This document shows, one piece after another, positions 34,927-45,288 of a DNA stretch of 64,000 bases. The DNA is from Immersiella caudata. Lineage: Eukaryota; Ascomycota; Sordariomycetes; Sordariales; Lasiosphaeriaceae. The notes under the pieces were generated by a model. It was given only the letters and a program-made list of their open reading frames with translations. It did no database searches and was not told the origin of the DNA. The first letter of the stretch is position 1; the number at the start of each line of letters is the position of its first letter. The translations under genes and the position numbers were made by a program. Where the stretch lies: contig JAULSU010000001.1 of NCBI GenBank assembly GCA_030512335.1, forward strand, positions 5,518,001-5,582,000, written 5' to 3'.

Positions 34927-36701
34927 GTTGACAGCGGGGGATTTTGTTGCTTGAGGAGCGCAAAACCAAATTTTCGACACTTGAACCGCGGGGTTGAGGC
35001 TTCCCGTGAGTCGGCCCACCAAAGTGTGACAGCCGACTTTCGGCTTGCGGCTTTTACTGGCTGCATTTGCAGAGATAAAATTTCCTGGACATGATAGAAA
35101 AGACTGCGGATCAGATCAGACCTTCTAGCTTCGGCTGTACCCGGGCTTGTTACCGCGGTCTATATTGCAGTGACTGACGTAAAACAGGAGGTTTGTTGTG
35201 GGCAGACCTCATCAACACGTCAGGGGTCTCGTAGTCGTCTTTTCAGGGCTCGAAAACTGAGGGGTTGTTACCCCTGTTTCCCATAAATTGCACCCTTCGA
35301 ATTGATCAACAACGGAACATCGCCTCGTACAAAAAGCAAGCCGACGATTATCACGGCCAAGTCTCTCGGAAAGATCCTTACGTGGTGTGAGAGACGAGTT
35401 TAACACTCTCCCATCCCCCTCGGTCAGAAAAAGCCCATACCTCATTGCATTCGCAGTAGACTTCACTTGTCAGGATGAAGGGCATGAAAAGATGTCTCGA
35501 ATGGCTTTTCTCATTTACAAAACGACCTCTCAAGTCTTTCAATAGGGCTCCTGCTCTATCCGTCCGTGATGGTTAAACTCATGCCCACCATCCCATGATC
35601 CTGTCCCCCCGGTGTCCCGTCGGGCAGAGAGCTTGGCGGATCGGACTAGCCAACAAACAGCATGGAGGAACGGGGCAAACAATAATACGAACGAGTTAGC
35701 ATGCTGGGCATCATCAACTGAGCGACTCCGGCATTGGCGACCGCCTGCGCTGCGCCTCTGACAGCTTCCATTATGTCTGTGCGAGTGCAACCAGAATATT
35801 GTGATCGCTGGTCTGTCAGGCTGGTCATCCCACCTGCCGTGACAGAAGGTATGGGAGAGAGAAGGTCTCGATACATAGGTAGGTATCATGCGTGGTGGGA
35901 GCCTGGGAGCAAAGTCTTTTACATTTTTGACGACTGTGTATTTCTTTTTACTACTTTTCTGCCGAAGCCGCCGTTTCGCCGTGCCGAGACGGCATGACAG
36001 CGCCGGGCGCCGAGAGTCCAAGCAGCCGGACGCCCTTGGCGCGCAATTTATCACCCGCCGCCGGCACATCGGATTTGTGCAATGGGAATGTTGAGACGAT
36101 GGGAGAGCATCGGATGGCTCGGTGTCTTTGTTGCTAGGCCCGCCAGTGCTGGAGCGCCGAGTTCTGCACGAGACCAGGAGCGGCGACAACGGCGCATATC
36201 ACTGCGGATCGTCGTCGAGCGCCAAGCCAATGGAACGGTCGCTGTCCCTTTCGCATGAGGGGTCGGCTGGCTGTAGAGCACGCTCCAGCACCCTCGCCCA
36301 GCCGCCAAGGGCTGGGGTCGCGAGCTGAGAAGTGCCATGGGTGCGCCAGTCCGACCAACGTAAAATGGCGAAGCCCCCCAGGATCGCATGGTACGGGCTT
36401 GCTGCTCGTGATGGACCATCGTCCATCTGGCCTGCCCTCCAATTGCAACCTGCAAGTGTCGATTTCATGGAGCCTGGACTCTGTGCCCAGTTCATCTATG
36501 GGCAGTAGCTGACCAAGACACTTTGCACTCATCGGCAGTCTTCCCCTATCCCGACCCCGACCCGACCTGACGATCTAGGCCAGGAACGACATGGTTCGAA
36601 CCGACGACAATTCCTGATCCCGCTCGCTCTCACACGTCCCTCGTCGCCGCTTTTGCGTCGCTCGATCCAGCTGACGGGGCGGGGCTTGAGAAACTCTCGA
36701 G
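34927..36701. other. Divergent intergenic region between ade1 and the aspartyl protease
   Basis: The two flanking genes are transcribed away from each other, so both promoters lie here. Open frames (for example 35539-36189, minus) are motif-free and overlap others. No RNA gene or repeat is recognised. Confidence 0.55.
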
Positions 36702-38189
36702 ATGAAGCTTGGCGCAGGCGCAATCGCCGCGCTGGCGGTGTTGGCCTCGGGAGCCGGAGCGCAAAATGTCGTCGAATTCAACCTCCACCGCGGGATCCCG
36801 GGTCTGCACCTGGGCACGCTTCCGCAGTTGGGCCGGCGCGATACGTACACTCAGTTGCTTATCAACAATATCACGGGAGGCGGGTACTACTGCGAGGTCA
36901 GCGTTGGAACGCCCCCCCAGCCGGTCACCATGATCCTCGACACGGGCAGCAGCGATGCGTGGGTTCCGAGCCCAAAAGCCGATCTTTGTACAAGCAAAGC
37001 CCTGCAAGAGAAATATCAGGACTCGTGCGGTAACACGTACGACAACACCAAGAGCTCGACATACAAGCTGGTGGAACGCAATGGCTTCAGCATCCAGTAC
37101 CTCGATAATGGGACGGCCAAGGGCGACTACATCACCGAGGACTTCGGCATCGCTGGTGTGACCATCAAAAGCCTGCAAATGGGCCACGTCTTCCAGACGG
37201 TCCGGGGAATCGGCATTTTGGGGATAGGATACACGGCGAACGTGGCCACCCGCAAGATCTACCCTAATATCATGGACCAGTTGACCAGCCAGAAAATCGT
37301 TGGTGTGAAGGCATACTCGCTGTATCTCAACGACAGGCGATCTTCCTCGGGTACCATCTTGTTTGGCGGCATCGATACCAACAAGTTTGTGGGGCCTCTG
37401 CACATTGTGCCGATTATGAAGTCATTTGGGTTGAACGTCCATACCGCCTTCGAAATCGCCTTTACGGGTTTGGGGGTCACATACACAAACGGGTCTTCGG
37501 CCGAAATCAACACGAACCTTTTCAAGGCGACAAGCCTGCCAGCCATCCTCGACTCGGGGAGTACGCTCTCATACGTCCCGGAGCAGTTGGCAAAGCCCAT
37601 CTTCAGGGAGCTGGGGGCGGTGACGGACGATGCCTTGACCGGGCTAACCTTCATCGATTGCAAGCACCTGAATGACGACCCCCGGATGGTCATCCGCTTT
37701 TCCTTCGATGGCAAGGAGATCAAGGTACCGGTCAACGAAATGGTGCTGGATATTCTCGGAGCGTACCAGCATCTCCTACCCTCCAGCATACCGTACGAGC
37801 GGGCGTGTATGTTTGGGATACAGAGCACGAAGAACTTCGCCACAAGCCAGACGGTAGAGGAAAGCAACTTTGCATTACTGGGCGACACATTCTTGAGAAG
37901 CGCGTATGTCGTGTACAGCCTCGAGCACCACCAAATTGGCATCGCCCAGGCGAACCTGAACAGCACGAGCGCAGCCATTGTGGAGCTCAAGGTGGGAGAT
38001 AAGGCGCTTCCAGTTGTGATGGGCGTTCCGGAGCCGAGTCCAACGGATGGTGGGGTGACGACGGTGACGGTGACGCCGAAGAACACCGCGCCCGGGAGCG
38101 TGAGGTTTTCTGGGGGGTGGGAAGCACTGACGGTGCTTGCAATAACCTCAATTTTTACCGTCGTGGGAGGCGTAGTCGTGTCATTATAG
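36702..38189 (+). CDS. GPI-anchored aspartyl protease (yapsin-like)
   Basis: An intronless 495-aa pepsin-family protease. Residues 1-20 form a signal peptide (hydrophobic, ending GAGAQ). A short propeptide ends at a dibasic LGRR near 46, a likely Kex2 site. The catalytic aspartates lie in ILDTGSSDAWV (Asp80) and ILDSGSTLSYV (Asp284), and the flap region includes the Tyr of IQYLDNG. Four or more N-x-S/T sites are present. The C-terminus has a Thr/Pro-rich stalk and a final hydrophobic segment (LTVLAITSIFTVVGGVVV) after a small-residue region, as expected for GPI addition. Family members process or shed proteins at the plasma membrane or wall. Expression control is not visible. Confidence 0.92.
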   Translation: MKLGAGAIAALAVLASGAGAQNVVEFNLHRGIPGLHLGTLPQLGRRDTYTQLLINNITGGGYYCEVSVGTPPQPVTMILDTGSSDAWVPSPKADLCTSKALQEKYQDSCGNTYDNTKSSTYKLVERNGFSIQYLDNGTAKGDYITEDFGIAGVTIKSLQMGHVFQTVRGIGILGIGYTANVATRKIYPNIMDQLTSQKIVGVKAYSLYLNDRRSSSGTILFGGIDTNKFVGPLHIVPIMKSFGLNVHTAFEIAFTGLGVTYTNGSSAEINTNLFKATSLPAILDSGSTLSYVPEQLAKPIFRELGAVTDDALTGLTFIDCKHLNDDPRMVIRFSFDGKEIKVPVNEMVLDILGAYQHLLPSSIPYERACMFGIQSTKNFATSQTVEESNFALLGDTFLRSAYVVYSLEHHQIGIAQANLNSTSAAIVELKVGDKALPVVMGVPEPSPTDGGVTTVTVTPKNTAPGSVRFSGGWEALTVLAITSIFTVVGGVVVSL

Positions 38190-38704
38190 ATACGGGCACG
38201 GGGTGCCGGACTTCTTGAGTACATATTTTTTTTTTCGCATGACTTGTAATTGATGGCGTATGCCAAACACTTCAATGAAACCTGACACTCAATCCTAACG
38301 GGGCCCTCCGAGGAGCGCCGAAGATGAACACGTAGTGGCGTGAGAGCCAGCTCTTATTGACCCAGAAGCTCGGCACTAGACATTGTAGTACAAATAACAC
38401 TACCTAAAGTGCACATTTCAAACATCTGAATGAATGGCCCGGAATGTAGAAGTCCTTGTGATCCTTGGGCTGGTCGAGTTTGACCCTAACCCTCGACAAC
38501 CTGGAAGTTGCGCCATAAAGTGGGTCCAACCAGCTGGAGCTTCAGCCCAGCCTTGCAGGCAGAGCAACTGACGCGGAGCGTGGCAGCCTTTCCCCATCAT
38601 TGCACCAACGAGCTTCACTGAGCTTCGATCCCACCCTCGACGCCAACACTTTCTACCCCAGCACTTCTCAAAACTGAACAAAGCCGCACGAATAAGCTCT
38701 CACG
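38190..38704. other. Intergenic between protease and rpn5
   Basis: This short stretch is the 3' flank of the protease gene (a T run at 38226-38234) and the rpn5 promoter and leader. No coding sequence is seen. Confidence 0.6.
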
Positions 38705-40351
38705 ATGGCGGACGCCGCATTTAAGCCGGAGAAGGACTACTCCAAGGAGGTGGACAAGCAGATTCCCGACGCCGAAGCGCTCGCAAAGGTACACTGGCCG
38801 TAGCTCTTCCCGACTGCTCGCGCGCCGTGCTAATCAGCCTCTGGGAACACAGACAGACCTCCACTCTGCCATCGAGAAGCTCTCCCTCCTCGAGAAGCAG
38901 ACCCGCCAGGTAGGCAGACCCAGCTTTCCCGTCGCGCCCGGCCGTGCATGCAGCTGACAGAGCCCAACACAGGCATCTGACCTCGCGTCGACATCCCGAA
39001 TCCTCATCGCCATCGTCACAATCTGCAAAAATGCCGGCGACTGGCAGCTCCTCAACGAGCAGACGCTCGTGCTCTCCAAGAAGCACAGCCAGTTGAAGCA
39101 GGCCATCACGCGCATGGTCCAGACGGTTATGGGCTTCCTCGACCAAACGCCCAAACTCGAGACGAAGCTGTCGGTCATCGAGACGCTGCGCACCGTCACC
39201 GATGGCAAGATCTTTGTCGAAGTGGAGCGTGCACGCGTTACCAAGATCCTTTCAGATATCAAGAAGGAGCAGGGTGACCTCAAGGCCGCCACCGATGTGC
39301 TCTGCGAGCTGCAGGTCGAGACGTTTGGCTCCATGGAGCGACGGGAGAAGGTTGAGTTTATCCTGGCGCAGGTAGCGCTGTGCATTGAGAGCGGTGACTG
39401 GACCCAGGCTGGCATCCTCAGCCGCAAGATCAGCACTCGATACCTTGCCCGGAAACCGAAGAAGACAGCTGAGCAGCTGGAAAAGGAGCAAAAGGAGCGG
39501 GAGAAGAAGAAGGCTCGCGGTGAGGAAGTCGTTGAGGAGAAGGAGGACGATGTCACGGACCTCAAACTGCGATACTACGAGCAGCAGATTATCCTGGCCA
39601 AACATGATGGCAAATACCTGGATGTGTGCAAGCACTATCGGCAAGTGCTGGACACGGAGGCGGTCGAAGAGGATCCAGAGAAGCTCCGAGCGGTAAGCGC
39701 CCCAGCTCATCCCCGCAGAGGGAGGTTTCTGACGAATTGCAGGTGCTGCAAAGAATTATCTACTTTATCATTCTTGCGCCGCACGACAACGAGCAGCACG
39801 ACTTGCTGCACCGGGTCCACAAGGACTCGCGCAATGCGCAGATTCCCGAAGATGCCGAGCTCCTCAAGCTCTTTACCGTTCACGAGTTGATGCGGTGGCC
39901 TGAGGTCTCCAAGCTGTTCGGGCCACACCTGTGCAACACGGAGATTTTTGACTCGGCCGAGGGGCAATCCGGCGATAAGCAGGCATTCCAGCGCTGGCAG
40001 GACCTCCGCAAGCGCGTCATTGAGCACAATGTGCGGGTGGTGGCCAAGTACTACACTCGCATCAAGACGGAGCGGTTGACCAAGCTCCTCGACTTGACCG
40101 AGGACGAGACGGAGAAGTACATCAGCGAGTTGGTTACGTCCAAAACGGTGTACGCCAAAATCGACCGGCCGGCACGCATCGTCAGCTTTGCCAAGCCCCG
40201 CGACGCTGATGATACGCTCAACGAGTGGAGCTTCAACATGAAGAGCCTGCTCGGCCTGCTAGAGCGTGTAGACCATCTCATCACCAAGGAGGAAATGATG
40301 GCCCGGATCCAGCCCGGGGCACAGCTGAAGAAGGGCGGTAAGGGTCGCTAA
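38705..40351 (+). CDS. rpn5: 26S proteasome lid subunit Rpn5
   Basis: Exons 38705-38788, 38853-38909, 38973-39692 and 39743-40351 join to 489 aa. The protein is helical throughout. It starts with MADAAFKPEKDYSKEVDKQI and contains the conserved ARVTKILSDIKKEQGDL and ETFGSMERREKVEFILAQ. It ends in the PCI winged-helix part (TKLLDLTEDETEKYISELV, KIDRPARIVSF). Rpn5 is a PCI scaffold subunit of the regulatory-particle lid, needed for proteasome assembly and degradation of ubiquitinated proteins. A charged Lys/Glu insertion lies near residues 195-215. The length and intron positions look normal. The next gene downstream, on the same strand 311 bp away, is broken. Confidence 0.95.
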
Positions 40352-40662
40352 GGGGCAATTGGGTGGTGGACTGGTTGGTTGCATCGTGGAGATAGGCGGC
40401 CCACATAGAGGCGGCTGTATGAATAGACACGATCTTGGGTGGCATGGAGTCGCCCGGAGTATGGGATTAAAAACGAATTTTGTTCCAGGTAACGTTTGAC
40501 ATCCGTCTTTCTGCCTAGTGATTGCTGAAGCCATCCGGCAGCCGCGCTTAGTTGGCCATTTCAGCCAACCTAGCAGAATTCTTGCGAGCAGATTCACTTC
40601 TCTGATCGTTGTTCAAGCTGCATTCGAGAGAGACCCGCTTCGCGGCCTCTTTGATTGACGTC
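40352..40662. other. Short intergenic gap after rpn5
   Basis: These 311 bases form the rpn5 3' flank and the upstream region of the pseudogene. I see no gene or repeat. Confidence 0.55.
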
Positions 40663-41932
40663 ATGAGCCATACAGAGCCAAACGCCAACTATCCTTCAAC
40701 TCAACGATTCCTATCGCTTCTCAATGATACCTTGCCAACTGACATTGCTGATACCATGGCGCCGGGGAACCAGTGTGTCGGCAGTAAAGCCAGCCTTCAA
40801 CCCCAACGCTGCGATCGCCGACAAGGACACTCACGAGAGAGCCCTCCGCGCCTTGGAAGACAAAAATGTCGATACAGCCATCCCGACATACTTTTACATA
40901 CCCAAAGACGACTCCTACGTCTATCACGCCATAGCCAGCATAACCCTCGCCGAGGTTCAAGCCCTGGTCCACCTCGGCGACAAAAACGGCCTTCAGAAAC
41001 TGGTACTCCAACTGCCTAAACTCCCAAGGCGAAAAGGCATGTCCCCCCTTTTTCCCCCCTTAACACAAAACAACCCCCAACTAACCCTGCCATCTAGCTC
41101 CCCCCTCCAACCCCCCTCAGACATAACATCGTACGCTTCCATCTTCCTCCCCTCCACAAGCACTCCCGCCGCCCTCCGCACCTTCACCTCCAACGCCCGC
41201 AAATCCTCCATCCTCCATCTGCCATCTCGTCTCCTCCCACCTCACCTCCCTCTACCAAACCCCCCTTCCAACTCCCCTCCCATCCCCAAATCCACCAACC
41301 ACCCCTGCAATCCCTACCTCACCTTCCTCGTCCCCACCTTTCCACTTCTCCAATGGTGCGGTCCCACGCCCTTGGAATACCTCGCCCCGCATAACTCCCA
41401 CCCCATCTTGCCGGTACACATGCACCACTTCAGTTGCGTGTGTCCCTCCCACGACGCCCTCACTTTTGCTAGTGAGGTACGCAGCAGGTCGGAAGATTCT
41501 CGATGTAGGATCAGGGACTGGATACTGGACGTTTGTGCTTCGCCAGTACGGCGCGGAATGTATTCCGCTGGATAGCGGACAGTCAGCATGGAGGACGATG
41601 TGGGTGGATGACACGGTGCAAGCGGATGCGACGACGTGGGTAACACGGAGAGAGAATCGTGGAGGGGAGGATATGATGTTGTTGGGTGGTGTATCCGATT
41701 GTCGGCGGTGGGATTGTGGGAGGCGCAGAGGGGGGTTTCATGAGAGGGCTGATGAGGGTTTGCAAGGCGGATACGATTGCTGTTGCGGGCACGCAGAATC
41801 GCAATGGGTACACGGCGTTTCGAGACATGGCCGCGGACGAGTTCGTTACCGTCATTCCCAGGAAAGGACGAAGCCTTGTTCATACTCCAGAGGAAAGAGA
41901 ATGGTCACCGCACAGAACATCAGAAGAGCTGA
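40663..41932 (+). pseudogene. Methyltransferase-like gene broken by about six frameshifts
   Basis: Protein-like sequence continues along one strand but keeps changing frame. It starts with RFLSLLNDTLPTDIADTM at 40663, then moves +1 near 40771-40786 (to IPTYFYIPKDDSYVYHAI). It shifts +1 before 41229 (VSSHLTSLYQTP) and back by about 41300 (WCGPTPLEYLAPH). It then shifts +1 at 41477 into the SAM motif KILDVGSGTGYW, +1 at 41685 into VYPIVGGGIVGGAEGGF, and +1 at 41854 into FPGKDEALFILQRK, stopping at 41932. From memory, intact relatives in other ascomycetes encode one continuous protein with these blocks in this order; their function is unknown. A possible intron near 41037-41097 has poor splice signals. 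Neighbouring genes have long intact frames, so general sequencing error is an unlikely explanation. Confidence 0.75.
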
Positions 41933-42230
41933 CGAGGCTACACTCTCTGATAAAGCACCAAGAGTAATGCCACGAAGAGCACCAGTTCACGAGTCAAGCA
42001 TTTATTCAGGCTAGCTACCAAGCTGTCGGCTACCTTCATTTGCTGTCCCTCAAAAGCAATCACGACGCGCCAAGATCAAACCACCTAGCTAACGGGCATC
42101 TTGATGACATATTCTCATGATCCAGGCCGTTTGACAGAGCAAAATTCGCCTTCTAGGCGCCCCAACATCCCGGGATATTAGCCACCAACCCAATCCGCCA
42201 TCCGTAGTCGTCTTCAACGAAATCCCGCAA

Positions 42231-45086
42231 TTACCACTTCACTCGAGACCAAAAGTCCTCGCCAGCAACAAGACCAGCCTCGTGGGTAGCAGAATCCTCC
42301 TGCTTGATAGTGACATCCTCAGACTCCACTACTCCATCTGAAGCCCCGCCGTCGCTGCCACCGTCGCCGACACCATCGGTGACGCAAGGATCCTCCGATG
42401 GCCGCACGCTAACAGCCTGAGGAGTCTGGGGCGGGGTGAGGCGAAACATGTCGGTGTCATCCGTCTCAGCCTTCACAACCGTCGACTCAGTGCTGGAGCC
42501 TCCGCTGCCGCTATCGTTGGGAGTCGCATCGGAAATACCGACATGGCTTATCGCAACAGAGAGGTCGCCGGCCACCTCAGCATCAGCTGTCGGAGCGCCG
42601 TTTGTCACGATCGATTTGGCGAGCTCCATCAACTTGTTGCCCAACAGATGCCTCTGCTCAGGGTTCATCCCTGCCAGAACGTTTGCAAGCGGCTGAATGA
42701 TCTCGGTTTCTGTCGCAATCGTTGCATTGACAGTCTCCGCACTCACCGTGACCCTACCGTCGTCCATTGTGGTGACCTGGGGGGCGGGCTCAGGCTCGGG
42801 GGTTGCCGTCACGAGTCCCTCAGTTTCGTTCTCGGCAGCCTCGACAGAGGGCTGTGGACGCTCGACAGCGGTGTCCGCACCCACCGAAACAATCCCGGCA
42901 ATATCCTCAGTCGGCGTCTCGCTCGCCTCCTCGAGAGTTGTGTCATGGGCGGCCTGGGTGGCCTGCTGGCGCTGACGCTCATCGTCAGCCTTCTGCATAT
43001 CGGGCGTCTCCTGAAGAACGTCCCAGTGCGCCAAACGATTGACAGCAACAACAGGCTCAAGAGCTGACTTGGTGTGGTTGAACTTTGTCACCTTGCTCCA
43101 GAAGTCGTCTCCATCAACAGCAAGCTTGGCGGGCTCATGGACTCTCGGGATCTCAAGCTTATCTGCCTTTTGTTCCAGGTCAACTGTCTGATTGGGAGGC
43201 TCAGCTGGTGTCTCTTTGATACAAGGCGCGGGAGAAGCACCTCCAACGGCCTCCGGGCCATTGCTGATCATACCCGACTTCGTCTCTTCGTCTGGCTTAA
43301 CTGGCACCGGCAGGTATTGACGCTCCTCAGGAACAGAAACGGGCGCCAAGTTGTGTCCTGGAACGTCAGATCCAAGATCAATGCCAAGGTTGAGAGACTG
43401 AATCCAAGTCTCTCCAATTCCCATGAGGGACCTGTTCTGGAGCAAAATGCTCTCCTGCACCTCCCGGATCATGGCAATTAGAGGAGCAATCTCATTCGCG
43501 ATGAACGTGCGAATCTCTCTGTCCGTCTTGTCGCCCATCTTCTGTGCCAACGCAGCGGAAATCCAGCGCGCCGGACGGAAGAATCGAACGTGCTTGTACG
43601 CGTGCCGAATCTCTCCCGGGAAAATAGCAGGCAGGTCCAGCAGGTTGTGGACGTCAGCGAAGCCAGCCTGTAGCTTGGCGTAGAAGGGATCCTCCCTGAC
43701 TCTGTCCACCCAGTAACGACACTTCTCCTCGGGAATAGGGAGACCGAGTGCCTTGACTAAGACCTCAGCGAGGGTGATGGCAGAGCCACGGAACTCAATG
43801 GCGTCGTAAGCGCGCTTACACGCATCGATGTCAGGCTTCAAGTTGCTGTAAAACTCCAGCGTCTGCGCCGTGATTCCCGTCAGGTTGCGGGTCCAGTCTC
43901 CCGGGCACGTATCGAACTCGATCGCAACCAGATACTTCAAATGGAAGATCTGCGACTCTCTAGTGCCCCCAAAAGCCTCACCCAGAAACTCGAAGCGGTC
44001 AGAGCCATCAATCCACTCGGGGGCGGCCACTTTCGCGCTCCAAAAGCCAACCAGGGGGTAGCCCTTCCGGGTGTCAAGGATAGACCAAGCATCGGTCTCG
44101 GGCTCGTGAAAGAGCATGTGACGTTTTCCAAGGGGGGAAAGGCGAGACTGCAGCGACTCGTGGATGGTGCGCTGGAATTTGTGAAGCAGTCTGGTCTGCT
44201 GCTCCGTCGCACCGATGGGTCTCATGTCCTCGTATTGGACGTTTGAGCGTTGCTCGTCAGTCAAGAGCGGAGTGCTTCTCTTGATGAAGGAATTCATGAA
44301 CGTGTCGGCGAAAATTCCACCACAGGAACGAGCAATGACCTCAAGTACACTGGCAACGGGATGTTGTGCTGCTGCGGCGCCAAATAGAGACGGATTGCAC
44401 ATCCAACCCCCAGTCAAGGGCGACTCGGTCATCAAGATTACCGGGAGCTTGTCGTGATTGACAGCGTCGCGAATTGCCGAGCGAATCTTGTCGATGGTCA
44501 AGTATGCGAACTTCTTTTGCGCCCGCTCATCGAAGTCGACGACAATATCCCGGTCCGGAGTGACTGGGGAGAAGACCATCAAAAACATCGTTGTTCCACG
44601 CTCGTCTGCGGCTCGAGCGCGGGCAGCCACTTCAGTCAAGAAGGCTGCAATGAACTCGTCGTTGTTGGCCGGCAAGTCGGCAATACCGCACTTGGTGCCG
44701 AAGATGGCATCGTGAGCACCAGGGAAGTTCTTGTCAAAATCGATGGTGTTCTTCGACAGCTTTTGAATGTCAAGCGTACCGAACCAGTGCTGTGCGTATG
44801 TTATTAGCAAGATGGAATCGAATGATACACAAACTGAACTAACCTGAAACTCGGCCTTGCCAACGCGATGGAACAGCGTCTTCCAACGCAGGAAGTCGAC
44901 ACCAATCCAAGCATACTGATTGGTACCAGCAAGGTTGTTGGATAGAGCGCAAACTCCCATTATTTCGGCATCTGCGGGGATATCCGGGGGGCTGTGGATC
45001 AAGAGCGGCACCTCACTGATGGCGGCCTGAAGTTTGGCGAGCTCGTTCACGGTGCCACCACCGGGGCGAGCGAGAGGAGCTGCCAT
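42231..45086 (-). CDS. Conserved-looking protein of unknown function with DFWS(K/R)V motifs
   Basis: Two exons, 44844-45086 and 42231-44789, join to 933 aa. The 54-nt intron is a multiple of three and reads through in frame, but has clean GTTAGT and ACACAG-type ends. The start ATG 45086 follows a likely leader intron (45107-45288). The first about 600 residues look globular (NQYAWIGVDFLRWKTLF, KYLVAIEFDTCPGDWTRNL, and a helical part with ANEIAPLIAMIREVQESIL). The remainder is acidic, Thr/Pro/Glu-rich and probably disordered. The motif DDFWSKV sits in the disordered part and EDFWSRV again at the extreme C-terminus (GEDFWSRVKW). I do not recognise the family. No signal peptide or membrane helix is seen. 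Confidence 0.75.
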   Translation of the reverse strand: MAAPLARPGGGTVNELAKLQAAISEVPLLIHSPPDIPADAEIMGVCALSNNLAGTNQYAWIGVDFLRWKTLFHRVGKAEFQVSSVCVSFDSILLITYAQHWFGTLDIQKLSKNTIDFDKNFPGAHDAIFGTKCGIADLPANNDEFIAAFLTEVAARARAADERGTTMFLMVFSPVTPDRDIVVDFDERAQKKFAYLTIDKIRSAIRDAVNHDKLPVILMTESPLTGGWMCNPSLFGAAAAQHPVASVLEVIARSCGGIFADTFMNSFIKRSTPLLTDEQRSNVQYEDMRPIGATEQQTRLLHKFQRTIHESLQSRLSPLGKRHMLFHEPETDAWSILDTRKGYPLVGFWSAKVAAPEWIDGSDRFEFLGEAFGGTRESQIFHLKYLVAIEFDTCPGDWTRNLTGITAQTLEFYSNLKPDIDACKRAYDAIEFRGSAITLAEVLVKALGLPIPEEKCRYWVDRVREDPFYAKLQAGFADVHNLLDLPAIFPGEIRHAYKHVRFFRPARWISAALAQKMGDKTDREIRTFIANEIAPLIAMIREVQESILLQNRSLMGIGETWIQSLNLGIDLGSDVPGHNLAPVSVPEERQYLPVPVKPDEETKSGMISNGPEAVGGASPAPCIKETPAEPPNQTVDLEQKADKLEIPRVHEPAKLAVDGDDFWSKVTKFNHTKSALEPVVAVNRLAHWDVLQETPDMQKADDERQRQQATQAAHDTTLEEASETPTEDIAGIVSVGADTAVERPQPSVEAAENETEGLVTATPEPEPAPQVTTMDDGRVTVSAETVNATIATETEIIQPLANVLAGMNPEQRHLLGNKLMELAKSIVTNGAPTADAEVAGDLSVAISHVGISDATPNDSGSGGSSTESTVVKAETDDTDMFRLTPPQTPQAVSVRPSEDPCVTDGVGDGGSDGGASDGVVESEDVTIKQEDSATHEAGLVAGEDFWSRVKW

Positions 45087-45106
45087 GTTGTCTGCGTGTT
45101 CGCCAA

Positions 45107-45288
45107 CTGGGAGGAAGACCGTGTTAGCAAATTCTGCGAACGGGCGCTGTTGATCTTCAGAGAGACTTGCGGCCGGCTGACTGGTGCAGGTGATTATGTT
45201 GCTGGGGAGGCGTGCGGTTTCGGGGCCACCCGGCCGCCAGAATAACAAACATCTTGCGGCCTCGCTGATGAAAACACTTGTAACTCAC
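45107..45288 (-). other. Probable 5'-leader intron of the 933-aa protein gene
   Basis: On the minus strand a GTGAGT donor lies at 45288. A branch-like GCTAAC and a pyrimidine-rich TCTTCCTCCCAG acceptor end at 45107, 21 bases before the start ATG. Without this intron an upstream ATG (45252) would open a short competing frame. Confidence 0.5.

Noticed and set aside
36630..37403. A 257-codon frame antisense to the aspartyl protease.
   Set aside because: It is a shadow of a strongly supported protease frame with both catalytic motifs.
44790..44843. Reading the 54-base insert as coding in the 933-aa protein.
   Set aside because: The insert has clean intron ends and breaks a compact globular segment (KAEFQ to HWFGTLD); treating it as an intron is simpler.
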